From Pedobacter nanyangensis (GTDB taxonomy: Bacteria > Bacteroidota > Bacteroidia > Sphingobacteriales > Sphingobacteriaceae): 64,000 bases of DNA. The position numbers and the translations under genes are program-made. Below the pieces are notes generated by a model. The model worked only from the letters and a program-made list of their open reading frames with translations. It was not told the origin of the DNA and made no database searches. Positions 7,983 to 17,261 of the stretch are shown here, piece by piece (within the stretch, counting starts at the first letter, position 1; every line of letters starts with the position of its first letter). The stretch lies in the NCBI RefSeq assembly GCF_003313505.1, contig NZ_QMHO01000009.1:1-64000 (forward strand). Reading direction: 5' to 3'.

Positions 7983-8023
7983 ATTCGGTGAGTCGTAAAG
8001 GCTTTTGTTGCGACTCACCGAAT
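7983..8023. repeat. Island-end stem-loop, copy 1
   Basis: ATTCGGTGAGTCG pairs with its complement across a 15-nt loop (13-bp stem). In island 2 (27379-27419) at least 12 bp of the stem are kept while the loop has changed. A conserved stem with a divergent loop near att suggests an arm-type recombinase site or a structured element. Confidence 0.6.
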
Positions 8024-8076
8024 GACGAACTTTTTTTATGAGAATTCGTGTAAGTTTTGGTAAAGTCCTAAAAGCA

Positions 8077-8109
8077 AAAACCCTGCTAATCGTGCGATTG
8101 CAGGGTTTT
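8077..8109. terminator. Terminator hairpin at island end, copy 1
   Basis: AAAACCCTGC pairs with GCAGGGTTTT, with an inner AATCG/CGATT extension, giving a strong hairpin with A and T tracts on the two sides. The identical element at 27473-27505 sits just downstream of tRNA-Lys; here it is an orphan copy beside the remnant att. Confidence 0.75.
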
Positions 8110-8132
8110 ATACGTTTTGTTAGTCATTTCTG

Positions 8133-8147
8133 TGATCCCGCTGGGAT
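8133..8147. other. att remnant (copy of tRNA-Lys 3' end) between islands
   Basis: TGATCCCGCTGGGAT matches the last 15 bases of tRNA-Lys at 27529-27543 with one mismatch (C instead of T at 8137). Sequence similarity to the island 2 end runs through the terminator and stops abruptly after this point. This is the expected junction between two islands integrated in tandem at one tRNA. Confidence 0.8.
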
Positions 8148-8349
8148 AATGACTTATTAATCCAATTGGCAATAAATGAGCAAGTTGTGAAATTTATATA
8201 ATCATCATTTCAATATGGGCACCATATTGGGCACCGGTTATTCTGATATGATTTGACTAGATTTGAAAGAACAATTTGATTTGCAATTGAAGATAGTGAT
8301 TATTTCTTTGTTAAAAAATTTTAATATAATATTAATAATTAAAGCTCAC

Positions 8350-8622
8350 TTAGGCTATTATGAAGGATTTTATAGAAAAGATTTTTTTCCTCTCTCTTGG
8401 AATACCAAATATGATTTCGGCCAGAAATCTATCTCTCAAATTGATATCCCTTTCTAATTCATCTTTTGGAAAATGAAGCTTGTAAATTTCGTTTATGAGT
8501 CGGAAAATTTCCTTGACGTTTAAATTCTCTGCTCATTGCATTTATCTTTCAATCATTTCCACGTTTATTTTGAGTAGTTGCTGTAAAATTTGATCATTTG
8601 ACGGGTTGTCTAGTTTCTTCAT
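8350..8622 (-). pseudogene. Degraded small gene with two in-frame stops
   Basis: One reading frame runs 91 codons from an ATG at 8622 to a TAA at 8350 but is interrupted by TAA at codon 27 and TGA at codon 30. The flanking segments read like real protein: an N-terminal helix (ILQQLLKINVEMIE) and a C-terminal segment with EIFRLINEIYKL and RDRFLAEIIFGIPRE. It lies in the left arm of island 2. The family is not recognised. It is called a pseudogene because both halves stay in the same frame with protein-like composition. Confidence 0.45.
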
Positions 8623-9180
8623 TTCTGTTACAGATTAGTACATTAGTATTTTTTAAGAACGGTTAGGAAGAGAATTTATTTCCTATCTTATGATAGTGGA
8701 GAATATTGCATTAAAAACAATCTACATTTAAGTAATTGACAACTATGTTAAATTGATTTCATATTAATTCACGTAGATATAAGTCAGCCATCCTAAAACA
8801 GGCATTAGATTTCTTAATATTGAAATTCTATATTAGACCCTACCAATAATTAGGAATTCCAAAATGCAGCGCCAAAGGTTCAATATTATCCAACCTAGTG
8901 CGCTAAAATCATAGGCGTAAGCAATGTTGCTTTCCATCCTTGTTCGCACACGGGGTCCAACCTCTACAAGTCAACAAAACTATAAGGATTTCGAATGATA
9001 ATGTTAGCACGAAGCAGGCTGACTACCTCTAAAGACTTATCTTCTCAGCTGCTTTTGATTAACAGGGTAGCCCAAGGATCTAGAGCAGAGTATTGACTTC
9101 TCTACTCCAACTCACCTTAAAGTAAGATATAGTGGCTGTTTCCTTTTGTTGGATTTCATTATCATTGACTCGTAGTGAAT
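8623..9180. other. Gene-poor left arm of island 2
   Basis: No convincing gene is seen on either strand. Short open stretches carry stops every 15-30 codons. The base composition of 8860-9060 is less AT-rich than its surroundings, so it may be a decayed gene, but no family can be read from it. Confidence 0.5.
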
Positions 9181-9636
9181 TTACTTGTCGTTGATATTCA
9201 ATCTTGTGATATTTACATCAAATGGTTCTAGTGCCATATTCAGGGGGATTTCCCAGTATTCATCAATATGGGCAACGATAGCTATTTTCCCTGCTGTAAT
9301 AATCCTGGATGCTTTTTTTAGCATTTTGGACGTTTTATTGTAACCAAGCAGGTTGCTTATCCCTTTGGTAGATGTGCCTGTGGTCAGACCGGCCAGGGCA
9401 TTCAAAGGATCACCCAATATACTGATGACATTACCGGCAAGGCTATTATTTATTTCAGAATGGAATATTTCTTGATTCTTGGCGTCTCTCACCGTAACGT
9501 TGCCCTGCTCATTTTTACTAAGTATGTACAATTCCGCAATGGCAATGTCCTTGTTTAGGGCTAATTGTTCGATCGCCCTTGATGCTTCTATGGCAGTCTC
9601 CTCAGAGTAAAAGATGATAATGATCAGTTTTTCCAT
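9181..9636 (-). CDS. DUF1269-like stress/membrane-associated protein
   Basis: A 151-residue protein beginning with a hydrophobic beta strand (MEKLIIIIFYSEETA). It shares layout with the 22587-23282 protein of the same island: an N-terminal ferredoxin-like half, a central Gly/Leu-rich region, and a closing strand with the VAHIDEYWEIPLN / VAHVFEDWTTPID motif. It lacks the long glycine zipper and the coiled-coil tail of that paralogue. It is the last gene of the minus-strand efflux operon, 12 bp after the cyclase gene. Function is unknown; the family often occurs with stress genes. Assignment to DUF1269 is from recalled family features. Confidence 0.65.
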   Translation of the reverse strand: MEKLIIIIFYSEETAIEASRAIEQLALNKDIAIAELYILSKNEQGNVTVRDAKNQEIFHSEINNSLAGNVISILGDPLNALAGLTTGTSTKGISNLLGYNKTSKMLKKASRIITAGKIAIVAHIDEYWEIPLNMALEPFDVNITRLNINDK

Positions 9637-9648
9637 CTTTTTAATTTT

Positions 9649-10755
9649 TTATTGTAATACCAAAGGGTTGCTGAAACCAGCAGGTTGTACTACATATGCT
9701 GTTTTAATATCGGGAATGCCCTTTAGTTCCAAACCGGTTAAGGCATAAAATGAATAGCTTTTGCTATATTGTACTTGCTCAAAAAAACTCTCAGATACGA
9801 TAATTTGGTTTTGGTCGCTATGCGATAATTTCTGAATCCGGGAGCAGATATTCAACACGCTTCCGTAATAGGCTATTTCTCTTTTAATATCCCCAACTAA
9901 GGCAATGGTTACTTTACCACTATTAACGGCAGCACGAAACTTGGGCAAAATGCCATACTTTTGGATATAATAATCCTTTCTCGATTCCAGTATCCGTAGA
10001 TAAGCATAATAAAAATCAAGGCTGTTGCTAAACCTGAAACCGTCTTTTGTTTTCCAGATTATTACCGCTTCATCGCCTACAAACTGGTATATTGTACCAT
10101 TGTATTCCAGTACTGCATCCGAAAGGTCTGCAAAGCAATCCTGCATTAAGTTACTGAACTCATAGGAGCCTAAATGTTGTACTAACGGCGTAGAATCTAT
10201 CATATCAAGAAACAGGAAAACCCGTTCTTCTTTACTTGGATCCAGGTAATTGCTTGTAAAAAAATCTGAGAAGAAGCCTACGCCCAGATTCCTTTTTAAC
10301 AGCAGAATGATGGTGATGAAACTTTCTGTCAATAGTGCGTATACACTTGCAGATATTATCAGGGAGAAATTAAAAGAGTGAATATTGCCATCAAAAATAA
10401 AAAAATAGTAAAAAAATAATGCAAACCCTATCAGCAGTAATAAATTCAACAATCTGATGGCTAATATAAAACCGAAACTTCTCCTTGTGATGGCGGGATA
10501 AGCAAACAGGTGCATAATGCCTATTGGGATGCTAATCAGCCAGGACATCAGAAACGCAATCACATAAATCCGAACACCGGACACCCAATGTTGCAATTGA
10601 TATACCTCTGTGAGTTGCGTTTCAGACAGCTCGTTTATCTTTATGAAGACATATAATAAAGCCGCTCCGATCCACAGGAACATAATCAGCAACAATTCTT
10701 TTAAATTGTAAATTTTCTTGTTGTAGCTCCAATTTTTAGCCCGTATCTTTTCCAT
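9649..10755 (-). CDS. Membrane-bound class III adenylate/guanylate cyclase
   Basis: A 368-residue protein (ATG at 10755; a TTG one codon earlier is less likely). Residues 18-160 hold about four to five membrane helices and residues 178-345 a class III nucleotide cyclase domain. Metal-binding aspartates are visible as D184 (FLFLDMIDST) and D228 (QFVGDEAVIIW). The transition-state pair is present in YYGSVLNICSRI (Asn and Arg). The purine-selecting Asp/Thr position reads Tyr, so substrate choice cannot be called. It lies in the efflux operon between the coiled-coil and DUF1269-like genes. A cyclic nucleotide signal linked to envelope stress is an inference. Confidence 0.85.
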   Translation of the reverse strand: MEKIRAKNWSYNKKIYNLKELLLIMFLWIGAALLYVFIKINELSETQLTEVYQLQHWVSGVRIYVIAFLMSWLISIPIGIMHLFAYPAITRRSFGFILAIRLLNLLLLIGFALFFYYFFIFDGNIHSFNFSLIISASVYALLTESFITIILLLKRNLGVGFFSDFFTSNYLDPSKEERVFLFLDMIDSTPLVQHLGSYEFSNLMQDCFADLSDAVLEYNGTIYQFVGDEAVIIWKTKDGFRFSNSLDFYYAYLRILESRKDYYIQKYGILPKFRAAVNSGKVTIALVGDIKREIAYYGSVLNICSRIQKLSHSDQNQIIVSESFFEQVQYSKSYSFYALTGLELKGIPDIKTAYVVQPAGFSNPLVLQ

Positions 10756-10848
10756 CAATCATATTTTTACCCCCGTATCTTAAAAGCAGTGCAAAAGCCA
10801 CTCATTGTTTCCAGAATAACTTTTGCACTGAATACAAACTATCTATTG

Positions 10849-11469
10849 CTACTTAAAGGCACTGACTGCTTTTTTCAGATGCTGATAAACCAGATCCAGT
10901 TCTTCTTTGAATATTTCTACCCTTACCTCAGCTTCTTCTTTCTGGTTATTCAATTTGTTAATGATGGCTTGAGTTGTTTTTTCCGCTTCGCTAATACTGT
11001 CCTTATAAGTATCGGTCAATTCTATCTTTTTATCCTGTGCTTTGTGTTCCAAAACATCCAATTGCAATCTCAGTTTTTCGTAATAGGCTGTGAATAGAAG
11101 TGACACTTTTACAGATGCCGGATTATCCGTTATTTTCTTTTTTACAATTTCTGCTGCCTTCAGGATATTTGCTTTACTTTTCTCAAAAACTTCTTCGGCA
11201 CTTTCCTCAAAGTTTTTTTCGAATTCATCTATTGTTGCGTTAATGTCCTTAACCCATTCTTTGCTATCTTCATATTCAGCCGAAAGCGTGATTTTTAAAT
11301 TCTGCAATTTTTTCTTAAACTCTAATTTCGCCTCATTAAATTTATCTTTTGCTTCGGCTTTACCAAGCGATAATTGTACTGCTAACGAATCCAGTTCCTG
11401 TTGGTCTTTAAGTAACTGATTGGCGATTTTTACCAAAACTGGTTTCTGGTTTTCTTTTGAATTTTCCAT
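10849..11469 (-). CDS. Coiled-coil protein of efflux operon
   Basis: A 206-residue protein that is highly charged and almost wholly helical, with heptad-like spacing throughout (residues 10-200). It has no signal peptide and no membrane segment, so it is probably cytoplasmic. It follows the DUF4833 gene by 11 bp and precedes the cyclase gene by 93 bp. Its composition (Lys/Glu/Ala-rich) resembles the C-terminal tail of the DUF1269-type protein at 22587-23282, though no clear sequence match was seen. The family is not recognised; a scaffold or stress role is a guess. Confidence 0.7.
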   Translation of the reverse strand: MENSKENQKPVLVKIANQLLKDQQELDSLAVQLSLGKAEAKDKFNEAKLEFKKKLQNLKITLSAEYEDSKEWVKDINATIDEFEKNFEESAEEVFEKSKANILKAAEIVKKKITDNPASVKVSLLFTAYYEKLRLQLDVLEHKAQDKKIELTDTYKDSISEAEKTTQAIINKLNNQKEEAEVRVEIFKEELDLVYQHLKKAVSAFK

Positions 11470-11480
11470 TGTTTTAAAAT

Positions 11481-12032
11481 TTATTTGTGATTATTACGAT
11501 GCGCTAATTGATTTGATAGATAATATCTCTCTTCAACAGCTTTTTTAGTAGCGTAGTCCCTGCCTGTTAAAATGACATAATCTGGTTTAACATTTAATCC
11601 TTTCCCTTCTTTAATATGAATGAATATTTTATCCAAATACATTTCCCGGTTGTTTACAGTCGTATAGACAACTGGCTTCTGCTGTTCTAATGCAAGAGAA
11701 AATTTAAGCTTCTTGAACGATACCAAATTCAATTCAAAAGAATTCATATCCTTTCTTTTAAAATCGATTCCGTATGCCAGTTTTTGCTGAATTTTAGTAA
11801 GCGGTAGTTTCTGTCCCTTTTCTTCGTACAAAATCCGGTACACCTCAACAGGATTCTTATCTGATATGTTTTTGTTTATTATATGAGCATCATATACATA
11901 AGTGTTATGGTTATCACTGTGCTGTATATAAAAAAGGCGACTGTCTGACCGCTCAGGAACTGGGTAATTTTCCTGAGCATAACCAATGTGGTAGACGATG
12001 GCCGAAAGTGTAAGTAGTATGATGAATTTCAT
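11481..12032 (-). CDS. DUF4833 domain protein, exported
   Basis: A 183-residue protein with a signal peptide (residues 1-19, ending GYAQ), so it acts in the periplasm or outer envelope. The body matches the DUF4833 pattern: LFYIQHSDNHNTYVYDA near the N terminus, a central LTKIQQKLAYGI, and a C-terminal strand-rich region ending in YVILTGRDY. The biochemical role of the family is not established. It sits between tolC and the coiled-coil gene in the RND operon (2-bp and 11-bp gaps). That placement suggests an envelope function coupled to efflux or lipid turnover, but this is inferred. Confidence 0.8.
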   Translation of the reverse strand: MKFIILLTLSAIVYHIGYAQENYPVPERSDSRLFYIQHSDNHNTYVYDAHIINKNISDKNPVEVYRILYEEKGQKLPLTKIQQKLAYGIDFKRKDMNSFELNLVSFKKLKFSLALEQQKPVVYTTVNNREMYLDKIFIHIKEGKGLNVKPDYVILTGRDYATKKAVEERYYLSNQLAHRNNHK

Positions 12033-12034
12033 TG

Positions 12035-13381
12035 CTATCTTCCTGTTACAAGTAAGTAATTCGTTATCGCTGTTTTGTACTGGCTTTTTGCTTCAATGAG
12101 TTTATCCTCGGTTTCTGCTCTCAGAGCCCGTGCTTCCAGCAAATCCGAAAGCTGGATTAAACCGTTTTTGTAGCTGTCCTGGTTTACTTTTAGGTTTTCA
12201 ATGGTTTGGGTCAAGGTTTCTTCAATCAAGTGTACTTTTTTATCGGCTTCCGTCAGGTCTGTCCACGCTTTTTCCATTTGTAGGTTTAGCAATCCCTTAT
12301 TGTCGTTCAGTGTGTTTTGAGCCATTTTTTCCTTAAACCTCAATTCGTTCAGCTTGTGCTTGCCGCCCCACCAGTCCGAAATAGGGATGGACAATGAAGC
12401 ATAAGCCATTCCATTAAAAATGCCCTTTTGGTTACTTTCAAGCTGGTTGAGGTAATAACCACTCGCACCTACGCCGAAGGTTGGCAAATAATCACCTCTT
12501 TTCATTTGTGTTTCCATCTTTGATGCCGTTACCGCTTTTTCCAAAAGCTGGTATTCGGCACGGTTGGGCAATACCTCGCTATTGGAAACAAAATAGGTCT
12601 GGGGAAAGGAAAGGTCATCGAGGTTATCATTAAGGATTATTTCCGGACTGTACTCCATTCCTATCGTTTGGCATAACTGCATCAGGGATAATTTCTTTCC
12701 GTTTTCCAACTGGGTTTTGTTGACCCGCAGTTCGCTTTGCTTAATACTTACTTTGAGCACATCATTTTTAATGATAACCCCGTTTTTGTAGGCCGTATTA
12801 GCCTGATTGTAGAGCGTGTCTAAAAATTTAATATAGTTATCCAGTGTTTTCTGTTTTTCCTGAATGGTTATGACCTGCCAGTATTGTTGCTCTGTTTTGA
12901 GCAGGACATCGTTCTCAGACAATTTTTGGAGTTTTTGCCTCACTTCAATATTCAGGTTGGTAAGTTTATTGGCAGTTTTGATTTTGCCGCCCGCATAAAC
13001 TGGCTGTAAAATATTGACATAACCCAATGCCATCTGGTTAAACAAACCGATGTTCACATCGGGCATATAGGCAAATTGCGTAGCGCTGCCAAGGTTGGCA
13101 GGGTTTCCGTCGTAAACGGGCAGATTGCCACCCTGCATTTTCATTTCCAGAAGCGGGTCAAGCGCCTGCATTCCCATTGCCGTGGCACTCACTTTCGGAA
13201 AGTAATTGGTGTATGCCTCTTTCTTCATTTCCTGAGCGGCACTTACTTCCAGTGCGCTGTTTTTTACCTTGCTGTTGTTCTGCAAAGCCAGCGATTTGCT
13301 TTGTTTTAGTGTGAGATATGTTTGGGCGTATCCGCTAACCGAAAAACCCAGTATAAATGCTGTTATGATTACCTTTTTCAT
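12035..13381 (-). CDS. TolC-family outer-membrane efflux channel
   Basis: A 448-residue outer-membrane channel of the TolC/OEP family. It has a signal peptide (1-19, GYAQ) and two OEP repeats of long alpha-hairpins with interspersed beta strands. The first repeat covers about 25-215 and the second about 240-440, with SYKNGLIQLSDLLEAR being typical of the second. Its length is normal for the family. It lies 2 bp after the patatin gene and completes the tripartite pump encoded by the RND permease and the adaptor upstream. Confidence 0.92.
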   Translation of the reverse strand: MKKVIITAFILGFSVSGYAQTYLTLKQSKSLALQNNSKVKNSALEVSAAQEMKKEAYTNYFPKVSATAMGMQALDPLLEMKMQGGNLPVYDGNPANLGSATQFAYMPDVNIGLFNQMALGYVNILQPVYAGGKIKTANKLTNLNIEVRQKLQKLSENDVLLKTEQQYWQVITIQEKQKTLDNYIKFLDTLYNQANTAYKNGVIIKNDVLKVSIKQSELRVNKTQLENGKKLSLMQLCQTIGMEYSPEIILNDNLDDLSFPQTYFVSNSEVLPNRAEYQLLEKAVTASKMETQMKRGDYLPTFGVGASGYYLNQLESNQKGIFNGMAYASLSIPISDWWGGKHKLNELRFKEKMAQNTLNDNKGLLNLQMEKAWTDLTEADKKVHLIEETLTQTIENLKVNQDSYKNGLIQLSDLLEARALRAETEDKLIEAKSQYKTAITNYLLVTGR

Positions 13382-13383
13382 TC

Positions 13384-14157
13384 TTACTTAATTTCTTTAA
13401 GTTTTAAAAACTCTTTTTCAAATCTTTGGGCATGGGCGTATCCCAATTGATATAATTCATCAATCTTTCTTCCATCAAACGTGCTGTAGCCATTTACTTC
13501 ATCGGGTTGTATGTACACATCGCAATCAGCTCTTCCATCTGCTGTAATACCGGATGTGGCAATGCGGATAATCCTGGTCACTATCCCTGTGTAACTGAAT
13601 TTTCCCTGATGTTTATTGAGCGGATTAACATTGATGCCGATGGTTTTATTACAGGTAGCCCTTATTTGCTGCACAGGGAAATTATTGAGCAAACCACCGT
13701 CGCACAGATAAGTATCTTCGCCATACAGCACCGGCTGAAATACCAAGGGGAAGCAGCAGGAAGCTTTAACCGCAAAAGACAAACTACCCTGACTAAAAAT
13801 CAGGGATTGCGCATTCGTGAGGTCGGTAACTGATACATAAAGTGGTATTTTCAAACCTTGAAAGCTATCGTGCGGAATATAGGTGCGGATAATTTTTTCA
13901 AAACTGTCCGTACTCAATCCTCCTCCTTTTAATATGCCCGAATAGTTGAAAAACTGTTCCTTTTTGGCAAAATAAAAAATTTCTTCCGGCGAATAACCTG
14001 CTGCTATAAACGCCCCGATTAATGCCCCGGCACTTGCCCCGGAAACGGCATCAGGTTCTATACCCAGCTCCCGCATATATTGTAATATGCCAAGATGGGC
14101 CACGCCCCTGAAACCGCCACCTGAAAGTGTGACGCCTATCTTATCGTTCAAAATCAT
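13384..14157 (-). CDS. Patatin-like phospholipase
   Basis: A 257-residue patatin domain acyl hydrolase. It shows the oxyanion-hole motif SGGGFRG (12-18), the nucleophile elbow GASAG with Ser42, and the catalytic DGG with Asp153 (YLCDGGLLNNFPV), so the Ser-Asp dyad is intact. There is no signal peptide, so it is probably cytoplasmic or membrane-associated. Its ATG overlaps the stop of the RND permease gene (ATGA), which implies translational coupling. Having a phospholipase inside an RND-TolC operon is unusual and suggests membrane lipid remodelling alongside efflux (inferred). Confidence 0.9.
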   Translation of the reverse strand: MILNDKIGVTLSGGGFRGVAHLGILQYMRELGIEPDAVSGASAGALIGAFIAAGYSPEEIFYFAKKEQFFNYSGILKGGGLSTDSFEKIIRTYIPHDSFQGLKIPLYVSVTDLTNAQSLIFSQGSLSFAVKASCCFPLVFQPVLYGEDTYLCDGGLLNNFPVQQIRATCNKTIGINVNPLNKHQGKFSYTGIVTRIIRIATSGITADGRADCDVYIQPDEVNGYSTFDGRKIDELYQLGYAHAQRFEKEFLKLKEIK

Positions 14158-17100
14158 ACTGCTGCAATTTTATTGTCTTCATTTTTATATGCCATCCAAT
14201 AAATCAATGGAAGCATCGTAAGGATAAAAACCATAGATATGAGCGTTCCGAAACAGATGACCGTTCCCATCGGTGCCCAGAGCGGGCTTTTACTGATAAT
14301 CATCGGAATAACGCCCATCGAAGCTGCCAGAGAAGTAAGCAATATCGGACGCATTCTACGCTTCCCTGCTTCTATACAGGCTTCCAAAACCGGCATATTG
14401 TGCTTGTGCCGCAGTTCTTCGATATAGTCGTACATAATAATACCATTTCTTACAATGATGCCAATCAAACTGACTACGCCCAATACAGAAGTCATACTAA
14501 ATTCCATATCCATAATCTTCAATCCGACTGCAGCACCCAAAAAACTAAATGTAGTTGATGCAAATACCAACGAGGCCAAACCCACTTTTTTGAAATGGAA
14601 TACCAAAATGAAAAAGATAATGGCGATGGAAATCATCAGCCCGCCTACGATTTTTGGCAACATTTCCGCTGTGTTTTCTTTTAATCCACCATAAGAAACC
14701 GTAATATTTTTGGCTTTTATTTGCTCTGAGAATTTATCAACGATAGTTTCAACTTTGGTCTGAACAGATTCAGGGCGATTACCTCGTTTCATATCAATGT
14801 ATACCGATAAGGTACGTACGCCGTTTCGGCGGACAATTTGCCCTTCCTGCCATCCTGTGGTTACTTTGGCAATCTGTCTGAGCGGAACGGCAGGCGTAAA
14901 CAAGCCCGAAATGTATTCGTTTTCCACGTCGCCTGCTTCAGCATCCTTATGTTCCCATTTCGATTTGAGCACTACAGGTATCTGGTAATCGTTTTCCCAT
15001 ATCGTAGTAATGGGTAAGCCTCCAAAACGTGAAGCTAGACCTATGCCTAAAACACCTTCACTGATGCCCAATCTATTGGCTTCTACGGGATTTAATGCCA
15101 CCTGAATATCGGGCAGGATTTCTTCATAATTGGTATAAACCCGTATCGGCTCGTCTAGTTTTTTCACTTCCGATTGGATTTTTTCGGCCGATTCCTTCAA
15201 ATCGGCGATATTATCGCCACTCAGGCGAACTTCTATATCCGAATCGACCCCTGCCTGGTAATCCAACTGTTTGAATTTCACAAAAGCATTGGGATAATGA
15301 TGTGCATATTTCGTTGCATATTCATCGAGGATTTCCACTGTTGCTTTGCTCGATTCGGTATTGACAATAAACTGGGCAAAATTTGAACCACCGATTTTCG
15401 GAGCATAAGTAGTCTGAAAACGGGGTGAACCTGTTCCCATAAAAGTGGTAATGGATTTGACACGCGGGTCTTTGTCAAGGATTTGCCCCATATCATTTGC
15501 CACTCTTTCGGTTTGTTCCAAAGCGCTTGCCTGTGGCAGGAAGATTTCTACTGCAAACTGGTTACGTTCGGCGACAGGCATTAATTTTAATGGCGTTTGC
15601 AGGAATAGAGCAATCCCTATAACTACTGATAATATACCAATGGCAAATGTGGTTTTGGGAAACTGAAACACCTTTCCCAAAATTTTATCGTATGACGACT
15701 GCACATAGTCAAGGAAAGATTTGTTCTTTTTTACATTTTCCGAATGCAGACCTTTGGTAATAATGATGTATTGCAGGTAAGGTACAAACAGAACGGCAAC
15801 GGCCAGCGAAACACCCAGCGTGATAAGTGTTGTCCAGGGGAAAGAACGTAAGAAGTCATAAAACATGCCCGTAAAAGTGACCAGAAACGGAAAGAAGGTA
15901 ATGCCGATAGCCAGCGTGGCCGAAAATATGGCTTTGAAATATTCCTGTGCGCTTTCTATGGCGGCATCCTTGCGTGGGATTCCCTCGTCTAATTTTTCAA
16001 GGTAACTGTCCACAATTACAATAGAATTATCCACGATCATACCCAGAACTACCACCAATGCTGCCAACGTAACTGTGTTCAGTTCTAGTCCGAAAGCGTA
16101 CATCAATCCCAACGATATAAAAATTGAAATGGGAATGGTGGAAGCGGCAACGCCGGCCACACGTATGGGTAGTAAAAGCATTACCACCAAAACTACCGCG
16201 GCAATGGCGATCGCCAACTCTTCCAAAAAGGTGTTGATTGAGGCATCTACTACCTGTGGCTGATCGGCAATGCGGAATATTTTCACATCGTCTGGTAAGT
16301 TCTTTTCAAAATCCTTCATTATCGCTTCCACCTCCTTTCCGTATTGTACAATATTATAGCCCTCCCGCATTTCGGTGGAAAGGATAAGACATTTTTTCCC
16401 GTTGCTGACAGTATAGTTCGTAGCTTCCGGATACTCACGGGCTACCTTTGCTACATCTTTCAGGCGGATATGGTTGCCCTGCGGGTCAGAATAAACGATT
16501 TGTTCTTCCAAATCGCGTTCGGAGGCAAAAGGACGGGTAATGTGAATGGGCACGACCATTTCGTTATTATCAATCTTGCCCGATGGTCCAATCATTCCTT
16601 TAGTTAGCAGCGTTTGATATAGGCTGTAAATGTTGATACCGTAGCTTGCTATTTTTTCCTTATCGATATAAATGCTTAACTGCTCGTTTTGTACACCGTA
16701 ACGGCGCAGATTTGATACTGATTCAACTGTGCGGAGTTTGTTTTCCAACACTTCTACATAGTCTTTCAGCTGGCGGTAGGTTTTGGTATCAGATTCCAAT
16801 GCAATCAAAAGTGCCGAAGTGTCTCCGAAATCGTCATTGGCTATCAAAGCCAGTACTCCCGATGGCAATTGCGCCTTAAAGGTTGACAATCCGTGTTTGA
16901 TTTTCGACCAGACTTCATCCTTGTTTTGCACTTCGTCGTTCAATTCTACAAACACATACACAATACCGTCACGCGACTGTGAATAGGTTTTGGATTTCTT
17001 TACTTCTTTGTAAGTAAACAGGAATTTTTCAAGCGGTTTGGTCAATTGCTCTTCCACCTCTGCCGAAGTAGCTCCCGGATAGACACCCACTACCACGCCC

Positions 17101-17252
17101 TGACGGATGGTAAATAAAGGGAACTCCTGTTTGGGCATCTTAAATAATGCAAAAACCCCGAAAATTACCAGTGTGGTAATCAGTAACAGCACAATTTTAT
17201 TATACTTCATAGCAAGTGCTATGAGTCCGGTATGTTCTTTCTTGTTTTCCAT
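14154..17252 (-). CDS. RND efflux permease (AcrB/HAE1-like)
   Basis: A 1032-residue inner-membrane proton-driven exporter of the RND superfamily. It has the usual plan: TM1 near residue 15-35, a large periplasmic loop, TM2-6 at about 335-500, TM7 near 540, a second periplasmic loop, and TM8-12 at about 850-1020. The TM4 proton-relay motif reads GMIVDNSIVIVDS, with one Asp followed by Asn rather than the Asp-Asp of AcrB. That variant is common in Bacteroidota pumps. It is 9 bp downstream of the adaptor gene and coupled to the patatin gene. Substrates cannot be told from sequence. Confidence 0.93.
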   Translation of the reverse strand: MENKKEHTGLIALAMKYNKIVLLLITTLVIFGVFALFKMPKQEFPLFTIRQGVVVGVYPGATSAEVEEQLTKPLEKFLFTYKEVKKSKTYSQSRDGIVYVFVELNDEVQNKDEVWSKIKHGLSTFKAQLPSGVLALIANDDFGDTSALLIALESDTKTYRQLKDYVEVLENKLRTVESVSNLRRYGVQNEQLSIYIDKEKIASYGINIYSLYQTLLTKGMIGPSGKIDNNEMVVPIHITRPFASERDLEEQIVYSDPQGNHIRLKDVAKVAREYPEATNYTVSNGKKCLILSTEMREGYNIVQYGKEVEAIMKDFEKNLPDDVKIFRIADQPQVVDASINTFLEELAIAIAAVVLVVMLLLPIRVAGVAASTIPISIFISLGLMYAFGLELNTVTLAALVVVLGMIVDNSIVIVDSYLEKLDEGIPRKDAAIESAQEYFKAIFSATLAIGITFFPFLVTFTGMFYDFLRSFPWTTLITLGVSLAVAVLFVPYLQYIIITKGLHSENVKKNKSFLDYVQSSYDKILGKVFQFPKTTFAIGILSVVIGIALFLQTPLKLMPVAERNQFAVEIFLPQASALEQTERVANDMGQILDKDPRVKSITTFMGTGSPRFQTTYAPKIGGSNFAQFIVNTESSKATVEILDEYATKYAHHYPNAFVKFKQLDYQAGVDSDIEVRLSGDNIADLKESAEKIQSEVKKLDEPIRVYTNYEEILPDIQVALNPVEANRLGISEGVLGIGLASRFGGLPITTIWENDYQIPVVLKSKWEHKDAEAGDVENEYISGLFTPAVPLRQIAKVTTGWQEGQIVRRNGVRTLSVYIDMKRGNRPESVQTKVETIVDKFSEQIKAKNITVSYGGLKENTAEMLPKIVGGLMISIAIIFFILVFHFKKVGLASLVFASTTFSFLGAAVGLKIMDMEFSMTSVLGVVSLIGIIVRNGIIMYDYIEELRHKHNMPVLEACIEAGKRRMRPILLTSLAASMGVIPMIISKSPLWAPMGTVICFGTLISMVFILTMLPLIYWMAYKNEDNKIAAV

Positions 17253-17261
17253 TTGTCGGGA

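Larger units (their letters stand above)
1..8147. mobile_element. Genomic island 1, right part (tandem tRNA-Lys island, left end outside window)
   Basis: The right end of this element is set by a tyrosine recombinase gene followed by a 15-bp copy of the tRNA-Lys 3' end at 8133-8147. The same recombinase, stem-loop, terminator and att arrangement recurs at 26062-27543, next to the intact tRNA. This part of the island carries an XRE regulator, a divergent four-gene operon and an OLD-family nuclease. No transfer genes are seen, and the left boundary lies before the window. That the two islands accreted at one att site is inference from the repeated ends. Confidence 0.75.

Noticed and set aside
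8263-8457. A 64-codon plus-strand frame in the left arm of island 2
   Set aside because: Low-complexity hydrophobic and Lys/Phe-rich sequence with no start context. The opposite strand has more protein-like content, so it is taken as a shadow of the degraded gene at 8350-8622.
9649-9655. Promoter or terminator between the last two genes of the efflux operon
   Set aside because: The 12-bp gap is too short, and no -7 box or hairpin is visible.
10789-11097. A 102-codon hydrophobic plus-strand frame
   Set aside because: It lies opposite the coiled-coil gene and its Phe/Leu-rich composition is the usual antisense of a Lys/Glu-rich protein.
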